From an uncultured Bacteroidota bacterium (GTDB lineage: Bacteria > Bacteroidota > Rhodothermia > Balneolales > Balneolaceae), in NCBI GenBank assembly GCA_913057895.1, contig CAJXOH010000003.1, positions 1 through 64,000 of the forward strand: a DNA stretch of 64,000 nucleotides. Direction: 5' to 3'. A program made the translations under genes and the position numbers. Positions 35,702 to 44,868 of the stretch are shown here, in pieces. A model generated the notes under the pieces. That model made no database searches. It had not been told where the DNA came from and saw only the letters and a program-made list of their open reading frames with translations. Numbering within the stretch: the stretch's first letter is position 1; each line of letters begins with the position of its first letter.

Positions 35702-37051
35702 ATGAGTGACCAAGACCCAAAAAATCCTGTAGCATGCTCGTTTTGTGGCCGATCTGGCACCGAAGTGAAGCACATGATTGCAGGGCCCAAGGTCTTCATC
35801 TGTGATCGTTGTATCGAAGATGCTCATGCAATCCTCAAGCAGGAAGAGAATACGTCAACTCAAGATGTTTCAGCCTCACAACAGCTTGACACCTTCACCC
35901 AGTCCATGCCGTTAAGTGAGGATGTAGGAAGTGCAGCTGACGCAACGGAGATCGACTCGACTCAAGCGTCAAAACCTCAACCACGATTACTCAAACCAAT
36001 AGAGCTAAAAGAGCAGTTAGATCAATACGTGATAGGTCAAGAAGACCCAAAAAAAGCTCTTTCCGTTGCTGTATACAATCACTATAAACGACTTCTTAGC
36101 CCATTAGACCCAACAGATGACACGCGCCTAGAAAAGAGCAATATGCTTTTGTTAGGGCCAACGGGATCGGGGAAAACATTACTGGCTAAAACGCTAGCAG
36201 ATCTTCTTGACGTCCCATTCACGATTGCGGATGCGACGGTTCTTACGGAGGCAGGCTATGTTGGGGAAGATGTTGAGAGTATTCTCAGTAACCTCCTCCA
36301 AGCAGCAGACTATGATGTGGAACGTGCCAAAATGGGCATTGTCTACATCGATGAGGTAGATAAAGTTGCTCGTAAGAGTGATAATCCATCTATCACACGT
36401 GATGTATCCGGAGAGGGTGTTCAACAAGCCTTGTTGAAAATCTTGGAAGGCACCACAGCGAATATTCCTCCAAAAGGAGGGCGCAAGCACCCAGAACAAA
36501 GCTTTATCCAGCTCGACACGACCAATATTTTGTTCATTTGTGGAGGTGCGTTTAGCGGTATTGAGGAGATTATTGCCCGAAGATTATCAACGAGTTCGAT
36601 AGGGTTTCAGTCCGAAGAAGGCTCCGTAATGGATAAGACCAATCCTGAGATTTTTCATTACATCCAGCCTGAAGACTTACAACAGTATGGATTAATTCCA
36701 GAACTAGTCGGGCGTTTACCTGTGATCTGCGGGCTTGAAGAGCTTACCGATGAAGCGTTACTAACGGTATTAACGGAACCCAAAAATGCCCTAGTCAAGC
36801 AATATCAAAAGCTTTTTCGAATGGAAGGTGTCGAGTTATTTTTTGAAGAGGATGCTTTGCGAGCCATTGTTCAAAAGACCAAGGCACGAAAAACTGGGGC
36901 TAGAGGCTTGCGATCTGTGCTTGAGGGTGTTATGATGGACTTGATGTACGAAATTCCCTCCAAAACAGACATTGCAACGTGTACCATTACGGAGCAAACG
37001 GTCACGGATGGGAGTGAACCTCAAACAACTCCGCGTAAAGCGACAGCCTAA
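35702..37051 (+). CDS. clpX: ATP-dependent Clp protease ATP-binding subunit ClpX
   Basis: A 449-residue AAA+ unfoldase. The N-terminal C4 zinc-binding domain ([17 protein letters not shown]) is followed by an acidic Gln/Ser-rich linker, then Walker [16 protein letters not shown] and Walker [20 protein letters not shown], the IGF-like loop region and [13 protein letters not shown] (sensor 2) are also present. It delivers substrates to ClpP encoded just upstream. Confidence 0.96.
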   Translation: MSDQDPKNPVACSFCGRSGTEVKHMIAGPKVFICDRCIEDAHAILKQEENTSTQDVSASQQLDTFTQSMPLSEDVGSAADATEIDSTQASKPQPRLLKPIELKEQLDQYVIGQEDPKKALSVAVYNHYKRLLSPLDPTDDTRLEKSNMLLLGPTGSGKTLLAKTLADLLDVPFTIADATVLTEAGYVGEDVESILSNLLQAADYDVERAKMGIVYIDEVDKVARKSDNPSITRDVSGEGVQQALLKILEGTTANIPPKGGRKHPEQSFIQLDTTNILFICGGAFSGIEEIIARRLSTSSIGFQSEEGSVMDKTNPEIFHYIQPEDLQQYGLIPELVGRLPVICGLEELTDEALLTVLTEPKNALVKQYQKLFRMEGVELFFEEDALRAIVQKTKARKTGARGLRSVLEGVMMDLMYEIPSKTDIATCTITEQTVTDGSEPQTTPRKATA

Positions 37052-37065
37052 ACTTTAGGCTCATC

Positions 37066-38238
37066 ATGACACGCTCCCGCCTTAAATGGCTCATCACCGT
37101 GTTGGTCTTTGTGTTAGCAGGCGCCTCTTGGATGGTGAATCAGTTTCTTATTGACCGAATTCTTCTACAAGAAAAAGAAGATGTTGAGTTATGGGCAAAA
37201 GCGATTGAGTTTAACAATGCCAATGTAGAAAGTGATCCCCAAGCCGCGCTCGATTTTGTCTCCTCTGAGCTCATTATCAAGGAGCGGACGAGAATCCCTA
37301 TGCTTGTTGTGGACGAAGATGGTGAAATCGTTGCCTCACGTTTCGTTTCCCCCGAGGATCAAACCCCTGAAACCGTAGAGAAGCTACGACGACTAAACCC
37401 GGCCATCCCCATTCAAATCCCAGCTGGGCTTGAAGATTCTACCATGACGACGCAATATGTTCTCTATGGAGAGAGTGAGTATATCCAATTGGTCCGGTTT
37501 GTCCCCTTTTTACAGCTGGGTTTTGTTCTGATTCTGCTTGGCATAGGGTGGGCGAGTTATCAATCAATCATGCAATCAGAGCAATCAAATCTTTGGGTAG
37601 GTATGGCAAAAGAGGCAGCCCATCAACTTGGCACCCCAATTAGCGGACTTTATGGATGGCTTGCTCTTATGAAAGAGGACAAGTCTAGTGCCTATGTTGA
37701 TGAAATGTCGCAAGATGTAGATCGCCTCAAGCATATTGCTGAACGGTTTAATAAGATTGGATCGACTCCAGAGCGAGTCCCAACATCCTTGAAAGGGGAG
37801 CTAGAATACGCGATGGAGTACATTAAGCGTAGAATCCCCAAAAAAGAGGCGTCAATTCAGATGGAGGTTGACCCAAATGCACAGGATGCTCATTTCGAAG
37901 CGCCGATCAACCGAGAATTAATGCAGTGGGCGTTTGAGAACTTGATGAAAAATGGACTCGATGCCTCTAAAGAAGGGGGGACGTTCCAAATGGATATCCG
38001 ACTTAAACCTGTGAAATCTGGCGTACAAATTGAGTTCAAGGATTATGGCAGTGGGATAGACAAAAAAGATTGGAAAGAGGTATTCCGTCCTGGATTTAGC
38101 ACTAAGAAACGAGGATGGGGGCTTGGGCTAACCCTCACGAAACGTATTATCGAGGAGTACCACAACGGGTCCATTTTCATTTCAGAGTCGGAGAAGGGAA
38201 AAGGGACGACGTTTCGAGTCACCCTTCCTTGCGATTAA
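37066..38238 (+). CDS. Sensor histidine kinase, PorY-like candidate
   Basis: A 390-residue membrane kinase. TM1 (about 8-28), an extracytoplasmic region of about 115 residues, and TM2 (about 145-163) precede a HisKA-like segment with phospho-acceptor His186 in MAKEAAHQLGTPISGL, then an HATPase domain (ENLMKNGLDAS, DYGSGI, KRGWGLGLTLTKRII). The AKE-AHQLGTP form of the H-box is common in Bacteroidota orphan kinases, including PorY, the partner of PorX in Porphyromonas. No response regulator is adjacent, and PorX lies about 10 kb away, so pairing with it is plausible but unproven. Its TAA stop overlaps the convergent sigma-factor stop. Confidence 0.85.
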   Translation: MTRSRLKWLITVLVFVLAGASWMVNQFLIDRILLQEKEDVELWAKAIEFNNANVESDPQAALDFVSSELIIKERTRIPMLVVDEDGEIVASRFVSPEDQTPETVEKLRRLNPAIPIQIPAGLEDSTMTTQYVLYGESEYIQLVRFVPFLQLGFVLILLGIGWASYQSIMQSEQSNLWVGMAKEAAHQLGTPISGLYGWLALMKEDKSSAYVDEMSQDVDRLKHIAERFNKIGSTPERVPTSLKGELEYAMEYIKRRIPKKEASIQMEVDPNAQDAHFEAPINRELMQWAFENLMKNGLDASKEGGTFQMDIRLKPVKSGVQIEFKDYGSGIDKKDWKEVFRPGFSTKKRGWGLGLTLTKRIIEEYHNGSIFISESEKGKGTTFRVTLPCD

Positions 38239-38840
38239 TCTGGGTAAAACCCACGTCGTTTCGCATACTCAATAAGTGCAGTTCGAAGGAGATTCCGGCC
38301 ACGGTGTAATCGTGAACGAATCGTACCTATCGGCACATCCAACATATTGGAGATCTCTTCATACGTAAATCCATCCACATCGCAGAGCATCACGACTGTG
38401 CGAAAATCCTCGGGTAGTGATTGAAGCGCGGCAGAGACGTCATCATCCATGAGCTCGTCAAACATTTTCTCTTGCATGTCTGAACTTTCAACTCGCTCAT
38501 CACGAATGGTCTCATAAAATGGGGCAACTTCATCAAAATCGACTTCAGTGGGCCGTTTACTCTTACGCCGATAATTATTGATGTAAGAATTCTTTAGAAT
38601 CCTGTATAACCACGCTTTGGCATTGGTTCCTTTTTCAAAGCTGCTAAAAAATCGAAATGCTTTTACAATGGTATCCTGTACGAGATCCTCTGCATCTGCT
38701 GGATCCGTTGTCAATCGTAGAGCAAAATTATATAGCAAATCCAGGTGAGGGAGAATCTCCTCTTTGAATTCCTTTTGCTTTTGAAGCTCCTCTGGGGTTA
38801 GCTCTTCTTTTGGGAAGAGTCCCCTTCCCATGTCATCCAT
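38235..38840 (-). CDS. ECF-type RNA polymerase sigma factor
   Basis: A 201-residue sigma-70-family protein. Region 2 is LYNFALRLTTDPADAEDLVQDTIVKAFRFFSSF with KAWLYRILKNSYINNYRR, and region 4 is LPEDFRTVVMLCDVDGFTYEEISNMLDVPIGTIRSRLHRGRNLL. The pattern is close to the SigR/RpoE-like ECF group. No anti-sigma gene follows. The gene is last in the porQ-aroC-LysM direction and convergent with the PorY-like kinase. In P. gingivalis, PorXY acts with an ECF factor (SigP); whether this is an equivalent is speculation. Confidence 0.9.
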   Translation of the reverse strand: MDDMGRGLFPKEELTPEELQKQKEFKEEILPHLDLLYNFALRLTTDPADAEDLVQDTIVKAFRFFSSFEKGTNAKAWLYRILKNSYINNYRRKSKRPTEVDFDEVAPFYETIRDERVESSDMQEKMFDELMDDDVSAALQSLPEDFRTVVMLCDVDGFTYEEISNMLDVPIGTIRSRLHRGRNLLRTALIEYAKRRGFYPD

Positions 38841-38937
38841 TGTTCCATCCCGTGCGACAACCTGTCGTAGTTCTTTGTGAAATTTCCCGATACTTCAACA
38901 TAGGCAAAAGCCAACCCGAAGCCAAAGAATCGCAGGG

Positions 38938-40038
38938 TTAGTTTTGGGAGATGATTTGTAGGTCGAAGAGTGTTGATTCTGTTGCACTTGAACACTCTAG
39001 CAATTCACAAGTGGCTTTCGATATTTTTAGGCCCGGCTCTATAATCCGGTCATTTATGCGCACGAAACTACCGATTTGGGTCTCAGGATCTTGAATAAAG
39101 ACAATTGTTCCAAAGGGTAAAACGGCATGCGCAGCAGTAAATGTCTCGGGGTTGTAAATCTCTCCAGAGGCAGTAATTCGCTGTAAAGGCTCCTCGTCAT
39201 ATGGGAATACAGAGACTTGGGATCCACTCTGCACTGCATCTCCATCTGCGCTAGTGGCGTTTGAAAGCCGTCCTGCAGGTACATAAGGATTTTGGAATAC
39301 ACGGCTTGGAGGCGCTAAGACGACAACTTCTGTACCTGAAGGGATGTTCTGAAGGTCGAGCCCGCGATTTAGACGCTCAAATTCTTGGCGAGTCATGTCA
39401 TATCGTTCCAGAAACACATCCAACGACGTAGATGAAGGAAACTGAGTGCTCATAAATCTACCCTGAGCAGACGTAGATCCATCCCCTTTTTGAACGGCTG
39501 GGATAGGTTGAAGTTGTTTAATCGTGAGTCTTTGACCAATGGATAGGGTATTACTCGAGAGTCGATTAAGCGCTCGAATAGACGATATCGTGACCCCATA
39601 AGCTTCCGCTAAATCGTAGAGTGTATCTCCACTACGCACAATATGAGTGAGTGTCATAGGAACGGGGGCAGGATTATAGAATAACCCTTCTGGTAGTTCT
39701 GGCTCTGTAGATGTGGATGTTTGGGGAGTTGAAGGGGCATCCATTGTGCCCGTAGGGTCTAATTCGGCAGGTTGCCCAAGTGGTGCGTTTTCAGTTGTGA
39801 CCGCATCACCATGATCAGGTGCTTCAAAAACCAGGACCTGCCCAATACGTAGAGCTGAGCTCTCAAGTTGATTCCACGATAAAACGGAGTCAATGTCTAC
39901 GGCGTAATTGCGTGCAAGAGAGTATAGAGTCTCCCCTTTTTGGACGACATGTGTTTGTGCCGAAGAAATCCCTGGCAACAAGAAAAATCCACCTAAAAGC
40001 ACCCAAAAAGACCAGTTTTTAAAGCATGTAATCTTCAT
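38938..40038 (-). CDS. Secreted LysM protein with C-terminal RlpA-like (DPBB) domain
   Basis: A 366-residue exported protein. It has a signal peptide ending near SSAQ (residue 28) and two LysM repeats (about 30-73 HVVQKGETLYSLARNY, and 131-174 HIVRSGDTLYDLAEAY), which bind peptidoglycan. A Ser/Thr-rich linker and a LysM-like remnant follow, then a double-psi beta-barrel ASGEIYNPETFTAAHAVLPFG ending in VRINDRI as in RlpA. A role in cell-wall binding or septal peptidoglycan processing is inferred. Its ATG overlaps the aroC stop (TAATG). Confidence 0.87.
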   Translation of the reverse strand: MKITCFKNWSFWVLLGGFFLLPGISSAQTHVVQKGETLYSLARNYAVDIDSVLSWNQLESSALRIGQVLVFEAPDHGDAVTTENAPLGQPAELDPTGTMDAPSTPQTSTSTEPELPEGLFYNPAPVPMTLTHIVRSGDTLYDLAEAYGVTISSIRALNRLSSNTLSIGQRLTIKQLQPIPAVQKGDGSTSAQGRFMSTQFPSSTSLDVFLERYDMTRQEFERLNRGLDLQNIPSGTEVVVLAPPSRVFQNPYVPAGRLSNATSADGDAVQSGSQVSVFPYDEEPLQRITASGEIYNPETFTAAHAVLPFGTIVFIQDPETQIGSFVRINDRIIEPGLKISKATCELLECSSATESTLFDLQIISQN

Positions 40039-41222
40039 TACCGTGTTGTCCAGCGCTCCTTGATTTCATCCATGGAATCCCCACCAAACTTCTCTAAAAT
40101 GGCATTTGCAAGCACAGGTGCAATCACAGATTCTGCAACGACAATCGCCCTAGGTGCAGCACACACATCTGAACGTTCATACCTTGTTTCTTGCTCTTTT
40201 TTTGTCTTCAAATCAGCGGTAGGAAGTGGTTTTAATAACGTTGGGATAGGTTTCATGACCCCCCTGAGTATCAATGGCTCTCCAGTTGTCATCCCTCCCT
40301 CTATGCCTCCAGAACGATTGGTTTGGCGTCTAAATTGTGCACCATCATGTCCAATGGCATCGTGAACATCATGACCCCGTCGTGCTCCACTTTCAAACCC
40401 GAGGCCAATTTCGACCCCCTTCATAGCTTGGGTCCCCATGATTGCTTGTGCCAAAAGCCCATCCAGTTTTCGATCCCAGTGCACATAACTTCCAAGCCCA
40501 GCAGGTAGTCCAGTCACAACGATTTCGTAGACTCCTCCTAGCGAAGATCCTGCTTTGCGAATCACTTTGATGTGATCAACCATTGCACTGGAAATGGATG
40601 CATCCAGGCACCGCACTTCAGACTCATCTGCAGCTTCACGTAGGTGATCCGCGCCATTGGCGATCATGGCGTCTGCAACCTCTCGGGAGGCTTCCCAAGA
40701 CTCATAGCCTGCCTCGCCAATTCGGACCATATGGCCACCAATCTGAATCCCAAGTTCTGCTAAAAACTGTCTTGCCACACTGCAGCAGGCAACCCTCATA
40801 GCCGTTTCTCGCGCACTGGATCGTTCAATCACAGGTCGAATATCCTCAAACCCATATTTTTGGGCTCCCGTTAAATCTGCATGCCCAGGACGTGGAAGTG
40901 TCACATCGTCAATCGTTTCTTGTCCTTCCACAGGGTCCACCGACATCACATGGGGCCAGTTTGAGTCATCTTTTTCGTAAGCACGGTTGGCAAGGTGAAG
41001 GGTGATGGGACCGCCTATCGTTAATCCAAATCGAACCCCTGATGTGAATTCAATATGATCATGTTCAAAGGCCATTCGTCCACCTCTTCCATACCCCTTT
41101 TGTCGACGAGCCATATGTAGATCAATACTCTCTCTTGATAAAGTGAGACCTGCCGGAACCCCTTCAACAATACCTGTGAGTTGTTTTCCATGAGATTCAC
41201 CGGCGGTGAGATAACGAATCAT
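40038..41222 (-). CDS. aroC: Chorismate synthase
   Basis: The 394-residue enzyme converts EPSP to chorismate with reduced FMN, the last step of the shikimate pathway. Motifs are TAGESHGKQLTGIVEGVPAG, RRQKGYGRGGRM, RPGHADLTGAQKYG and IGHDGAQFRRQTNRSGGIEGG. It lies 16 bp after the porQ-like gene and overlaps the LysM gene. The type II dehydroquinase of the same pathway is at 53133. Confidence 0.96.
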   Translation of the reverse strand: MIRYLTAGESHGKQLTGIVEGVPAGLTLSRESIDLHMARRQKGYGRGGRMAFEHDHIEFTSGVRFGLTIGGPITLHLANRAYEKDDSNWPHVMSVDPVEGQETIDDVTLPRPGHADLTGAQKYGFEDIRPVIERSSARETAMRVACCSVARQFLAELGIQIGGHMVRIGEAGYESWEASREVADAMIANGADHLREAADESEVRCLDASISSAMVDHIKVIRKAGSSLGGVYEIVVTGLPAGLGSYVHWDRKLDGLLAQAIMGTQAMKGVEIGLGFESGARRGHDVHDAIGHDGAQFRRQTNRSGGIEGGMTTGEPLILRGVMKPIPTLLKPLPTADLKTKKEQETRYERSDVCAAPRAIVVAESVIAPVLANAILEKFGGDSMDEIKERWTTR

Positions 41223-41238
41223 ATGCTGAAGTCTAATT

Positions 41239-42243
41239 TTATCGTGGCAAAAGAGTTTTTAAAGGAAGAGCGTACTGCAAATGTACGACACTTCCGAGTC
41301 GACCCCATGAGGCAATCGTAATATCAACCTCTGAGTCTTGGAACCCAAACCCTACACCAAATCGAAGTCCTGAAGCATCAAGACGACGAGCCGTCTGTAA
41401 AGAGTATTGATCTCCATGGTGATACCCTAGCCGAAAGGTCAGGCGTTCGGAAAGTAGGAATTCTGCCCCTCCTAAGAAGGTGGCTACAGAGGTTTTATCA
41501 AGAACAACGCCATCGCGCGGCTGGATGTCTGTCGTTAGGGACAACCGGGCCGGAAAGTACGTTGGTTTGTAGGTGATCCCTACGGAGGTGCGGAAGGGTA
41601 ATGGCTCCCGAACATCCTCATAGGGAGTAATAGCAACCCCTATGTTTCGAAGCGTAGCGCCCACTTGTAGGGGGCTTGTAGGTGAAGACCAGATGACACC
41701 TACTCGAAAGGCGAGTAATGAAGAGGTGGTTGTCCCGATAGAGGATCCCATGACCGTAATAGCACCTCCTATCATCCACTGCTCTCGCACCTGCATTGCT
41801 AGAGTGAAGGTTCCATCCATGTCATAGTTTCGATAGGTGCCTGTAGTTTGACCTCGCTCATCCCGTTTTTCAATTTCTCCGTAGCAAAGGCATCCAATGG
41901 TCGCATTCCAACGCACAGGGTTTCCTACAACGGTTCGCTCTCCTGCCACAGAGGATTGAAATTGCCGAATGGTGGCAGGGTACAGCGATATCGCAGAGCT
42001 GAATGGACGTTGCTCAAATGAGCCCGCCACTCCAGCTAGCAATGCGGGATTGACCCAAGCGCTCGAAATCGTTGGGTCTAACTGGACAGCATGTGCACCT
42101 CCAAGGGCTTGCATGCGAGAATCCATGCGTAATTCGAGAGACCGGTAGGCACTCATTGATTGTCCAGCAGCGTGGGTTATACCCAACAATGCTACGATTC
42201 CCACAATGAAGGCCTGCATGAAAACGGCTCGAATCATCTCCAA
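41239..42243 (-). CDS. porQ: PorQ-like outer-membrane protein of the type IX secretion system
   Basis: A 334-residue beta-barrel protein with a signal peptide ending near AAGQ. The opening LELRMDSRMQALGGAHAVQLD and SAWVNPALL, and the later GATLRNIGVAITPYEDVREPLPFRTSVGITYK, match the PorV/PorQ (FadL-like) family, with the PorQ subtype preferred by length. In characterised systems PorQ joins the outer-membrane attachment complex that anchors CTD proteins, two of which are encoded in this window. Transcribed divergently from the mla operon. Confidence 0.72.
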   Translation of the reverse strand: MEMIRAVFMQAFIVGIVALLGITHAAGQSMSAYRSLELRMDSRMQALGGAHAVQLDPTISSAWVNPALLAGVAGSFEQRPFSSAISLYPATIRQFQSSVAGERTVVGNPVRWNATIGCLCYGEIEKRDERGQTTGTYRNYDMDGTFTLAMQVREQWMIGGAITVMGSSIGTTTSSLLAFRVGVIWSSPTSPLQVGATLRNIGVAITPYEDVREPLPFRTSVGITYKPTYFPARLSLTTDIQPRDGVVLDKTSVATFLGGAEFLLSERLTFRLGYHHGDQYSLQTARRLDASGLRFGVGFGFQDSEVDITIASWGRLGSVVHLQYALPLKTLLPR

Positions 42244-42292
42244 TTTTCTAGTGAATTCTCATTATAATATACTGTATTCCCAACCTCCTCAC

Positions 42293-43036
42293 ATGCGATT
42301 CACCCTCTTCCACGAATTCGGTTTATATGGTACGCTTCTCTATCAGGCGATGCGTTCCAGTCTTGAATCGACCCCTTATCGGATGAACCTTTTTCAAGAG
42401 TTTGTGAAGATTGGGTATGAGTCCATTCCGATCATCCTATTGACGGGCGTCTTTACGGGGGCAGTAATGACCATCCAAACGGCCTATCAGTTAGGCAATG
42501 CGTTTATTGCCTCGTCCATCATTGGCTCCATTGTCACGCAATCGTTACTGATCGAATTATCTGCTGTCATCTCTAGTCTGGTTCTTGCTGGTAAAGTAGG
42601 CGCACGAATTGCAACGGAATTGGGTACGATGAGAGTGAGTGAGCAAATTGACGCGCTAGAATCTATGGGGCTTAATTCTGTAAGTTTTTTGGTGGTACCC
42701 CGCATACTAGCCGGAATGTTGATGTTTCCTGTCCTCTATGTCGTTGCAGCCGCAACGGGCCTCACAGGAGGGCTGCTTACGGGGGTTCTTACCGACACCC
42801 TACCTGCATTTGAGTTTATGAAAGGGGCTCGCATGTTCTTTTTCCCCTGGGATGTACTATTTGGAATGATTAAATCGATCGTTTTTGGGTTTATCATTAC
42901 CTCCATTTCATGTTACAAAGGGTATTACGCCACTGGTGGTGCTGAGGGTGTTGGGCAAAGTACGACTCAAGCCACAGTATTGAGCTGTATGTACATTTTG
43001 GTCGCTGACTTTGTACTCGCATCTTTATTGCTGTAG
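42293..43036 (+). CDS. mlaE: MlaE-type ABC transporter permease
   Basis: A 247-residue permease of the MlaE/TrgA/YrbE family. VKIGYESIPIILLTGVFTGAVMTIQTAYQL and KVGARIATELGTMRVSEQIDALESMG are diagnostic. ATG 42293 gives the normal family length; the longer frame runs into the divergent porQ region. A TATAAT hexamer at 42263 suggests a promoter with a short leader. It is followed by the ATPase and MCE genes, forming an inner-membrane phospholipid transporter. Confidence 0.93.
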   Translation: MRFTLFHEFGLYGTLLYQAMRSSLESTPYRMNLFQEFVKIGYESIPIILLTGVFTGAVMTIQTAYQLGNAFIASSIIGSIVTQSLLIELSAVISSLVLAGKVGARIATELGTMRVSEQIDALESMGLNSVSFLVVPRILAGMLMFPVLYVVAAATGLTGGLLTGVLTDTLPAFEFMKGARMFFFPWDVLFGMIKSIVFGFIITSISCYKGYYATGGAEGVGQSTTQATVLSCMYILVADFVLASLLL

Positions 43037-43040
43037 GCCT

Positions 43041-43841
43041 ATGAAACCCATGAATCCAACTCTTGACGCAAATTCCCCTGCAGAAACACCTTCTGAGAAG
43101 ACACTCATTCAGGTTAGGGGATTATCGAAATCCTTTGGATCTACGGTGGTTTGGAATGATGTAAATCTGGATGTGTATAAGGGTGAAACTCTCGCAGTGA
43201 TTGGTCGCTCTGGATGTGGTAAATCTGTACTCTTAAAGCATTTTAATGCGTTATTGACCCCTACATCGGGGGATGTATTGGTGGATGGCGTCAACATTTT
43301 TGAGTTGGATTATGTAGGCCTTCGTCAAATTCGACAGCGTTTTGGCATATTATTTCAAGGGGGTGCCTTGTTTGATTCTATCTCAACCTATGAGAACATT
43401 GCGTTTCCATTAAGGGTGTTTACTACCCTATCGGATGCAGAGATTCGGGACCGTGTGATGGAAGCACTAGAGAGAGTATCGCTAGCACACGCTGCAGAGA
43501 GGTCTACCGCAGAGTTGTCGGGAGGGATGCGCAAACGGGTAGGGCTTGCACGTGCGATTATTCTGAATCCTGAGGTCTTGATGTACGATGAACCCACCTC
43601 AGGTCTCGATCCACAAACGTCAGATGAAATTAATGACTTGATTGTGGCGTTATCGGAATCATTGAATGTTACAAGCATTGTCATTACTCATGACATGCAC
43701 AGTGTGTTAAAAATTGCGGATCGGGTCGTATTTCTTCACGATCAAGCCTTACATTGGATGGGTACGGTCGAGCAATTGAAACAAAGCAATGATGGACCAC
43801 TTCGGGATTTTGTCCGTGCAAGTGAGTACTCATTGGCGTAA
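43041..43841 (+). CDS. mlaF: MlaF-type ABC transporter ATP-binding protein
   Basis: A 266-residue ATPase with Walker A GRSGCGKSVLLKH, a Q-loop in FQGGALFDS, signature LSGGMRKRVGLARA, Walker B VLMYDEPTSGLDP and an H-loop in VITHDM. The LFQGGALFDS and GGMRKRV forms are typical of Mla-type lipid transport ATPases. It starts 4 bp after the permease stop; ATG 43050 is an alternative start. Confidence 0.94.
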   Translation: MKPMNPTLDANSPAETPSEKTLIQVRGLSKSFGSTVVWNDVNLDVYKGETLAVIGRSGCGKSVLLKHFNALLTPTSGDVLVDGVNIFELDYVGLRQIRQRFGILFQGGALFDSISTYENIAFPLRVFTTLSDAEIRDRVMEALERVSLAHAAERSTAELSGGMRKRVGLARAIILNPEVLMYDEPTSGLDPQTSDEINDLIVALSESLNVTSIVITHDMHSVLKIADRVVFLHDQALHWMGTVEQLKQSNDGPLRDFVRASEYSLA

Positions 43842-43876
43842 CGAAATTTCAGGGTTGACCAGACGAGTGATTGATT

Positions 43877-44809
43877 ATGACACTATCAAATGAATTTAAA
43901 ATTGGGTTTATCGTCATCCTTGCGGCCTTTGTGACGTGGGTTGGATTTCGAATCATGCAAGATAACCCCCTTTTGAGCCTTGATACCGAGGTTGAGATGA
44001 TTGTGGATCGTGTCGATGGGCTCAATGCTGGAAGTTTGGTCTATCTACGTGGGGTAAAAATCGGGTCAGTTAGAAGTGTTTCACTTACGGAGTCTGATTC
44101 CATCCGGGTCGTGATGTCTCTGGATAATGGGCGACAGCTTCCACAAGGATCGGTCGGAGTGATCACAGCGACAAGTTTGGTAGATAGCAAGGGGATACAT
44201 ATTCGAGCCGGTTCCTCACCGGACTTGATTCCCTCTGGCGGACGAATCGAAGGAGTCTATGCAATATCAGTGCTAGAATCGGTGACTGCCGAAGACACTC
44301 AATCCCTCACACAAGGGGCTTCAGGTGCGTTTGAAGGGATTCAAGGGGCGTCACAAGGACTAGCAGGATTGTTAAATGATACGACCCAAGCATCGTTTCA
44401 AGCGAGTATCCAAAATGTTGAACGCTCCACCGAAGAACTTGCTGCAATTCTTGAAGGAAAGAAATCGGACGTCGATGCGACCATTGAATCTGCTCGTTCG
44501 TTGATGGCTCAACTTGACACTTTAGCGACCGATAATCGTGATCAAGTTCAAACCACCATGACTCAGCTTGAAGCGACCTTACAAGAACTTGAGTCAACCT
44601 CTCAAGAGCTTAACGAAGCTGTCATTACACTTAACTCTATCCTCACAAAGATGGACCAGGGAGAAGGGTCCCTTGGGTTAATGCTCAATGACCCTTCGCT
44701 CTATCAAGAGTTAGATAGCCTTTCTGCCGAGCTCAAAACCCTCACGCGTGGAGTCAATGAAGATCCAAAGCGTTATTTACGACACTTAAGACTGTTTCGA
44801 TTGTTCTAG
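43877..44809 (+). CDS. mlaD: MCE-domain lipid-binding protein (MlaD-like)
   Basis: A 310-residue protein with an N-terminal membrane anchor (about 7-23) and an MCE domain (about 35-115: VDRVDGLNAGSLVYLRGVKIGSVRSV, RAGSSPDL). A long helical/coiled-coil tail (about 150-270) is rich in TLQELESTSQELNEAV-like heptads. MlaD hexamers carry phospholipids across the periplasm; the long tail could form a tunnel or contact outer-membrane partners. ATG 43877 is used instead of TTG 43871. Confidence 0.92.
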   Translation: MTLSNEFKIGFIVILAAFVTWVGFRIMQDNPLLSLDTEVEMIVDRVDGLNAGSLVYLRGVKIGSVRSVSLTESDSIRVVMSLDNGRQLPQGSVGVITATSLVDSKGIHIRAGSSPDLIPSGGRIEGVYAISVLESVTAEDTQSLTQGASGAFEGIQGASQGLAGLLNDTTQASFQASIQNVERSTEELAAILEGKKSDVDATIESARSLMAQLDTLATDNRDQVQTTMTQLEATLQELESTSQELNEAVITLNSILTKMDQGEGSLGLMLNDPSLYQELDSLSAELKTLTRGVNEDPKRYLRHLRLFRLF

Positions 44810-44868
44810 CGGACTTGGTATATTCAATGTTCGCTTCAATCATCATTAATGTGTAGAGGAATCGCGCC

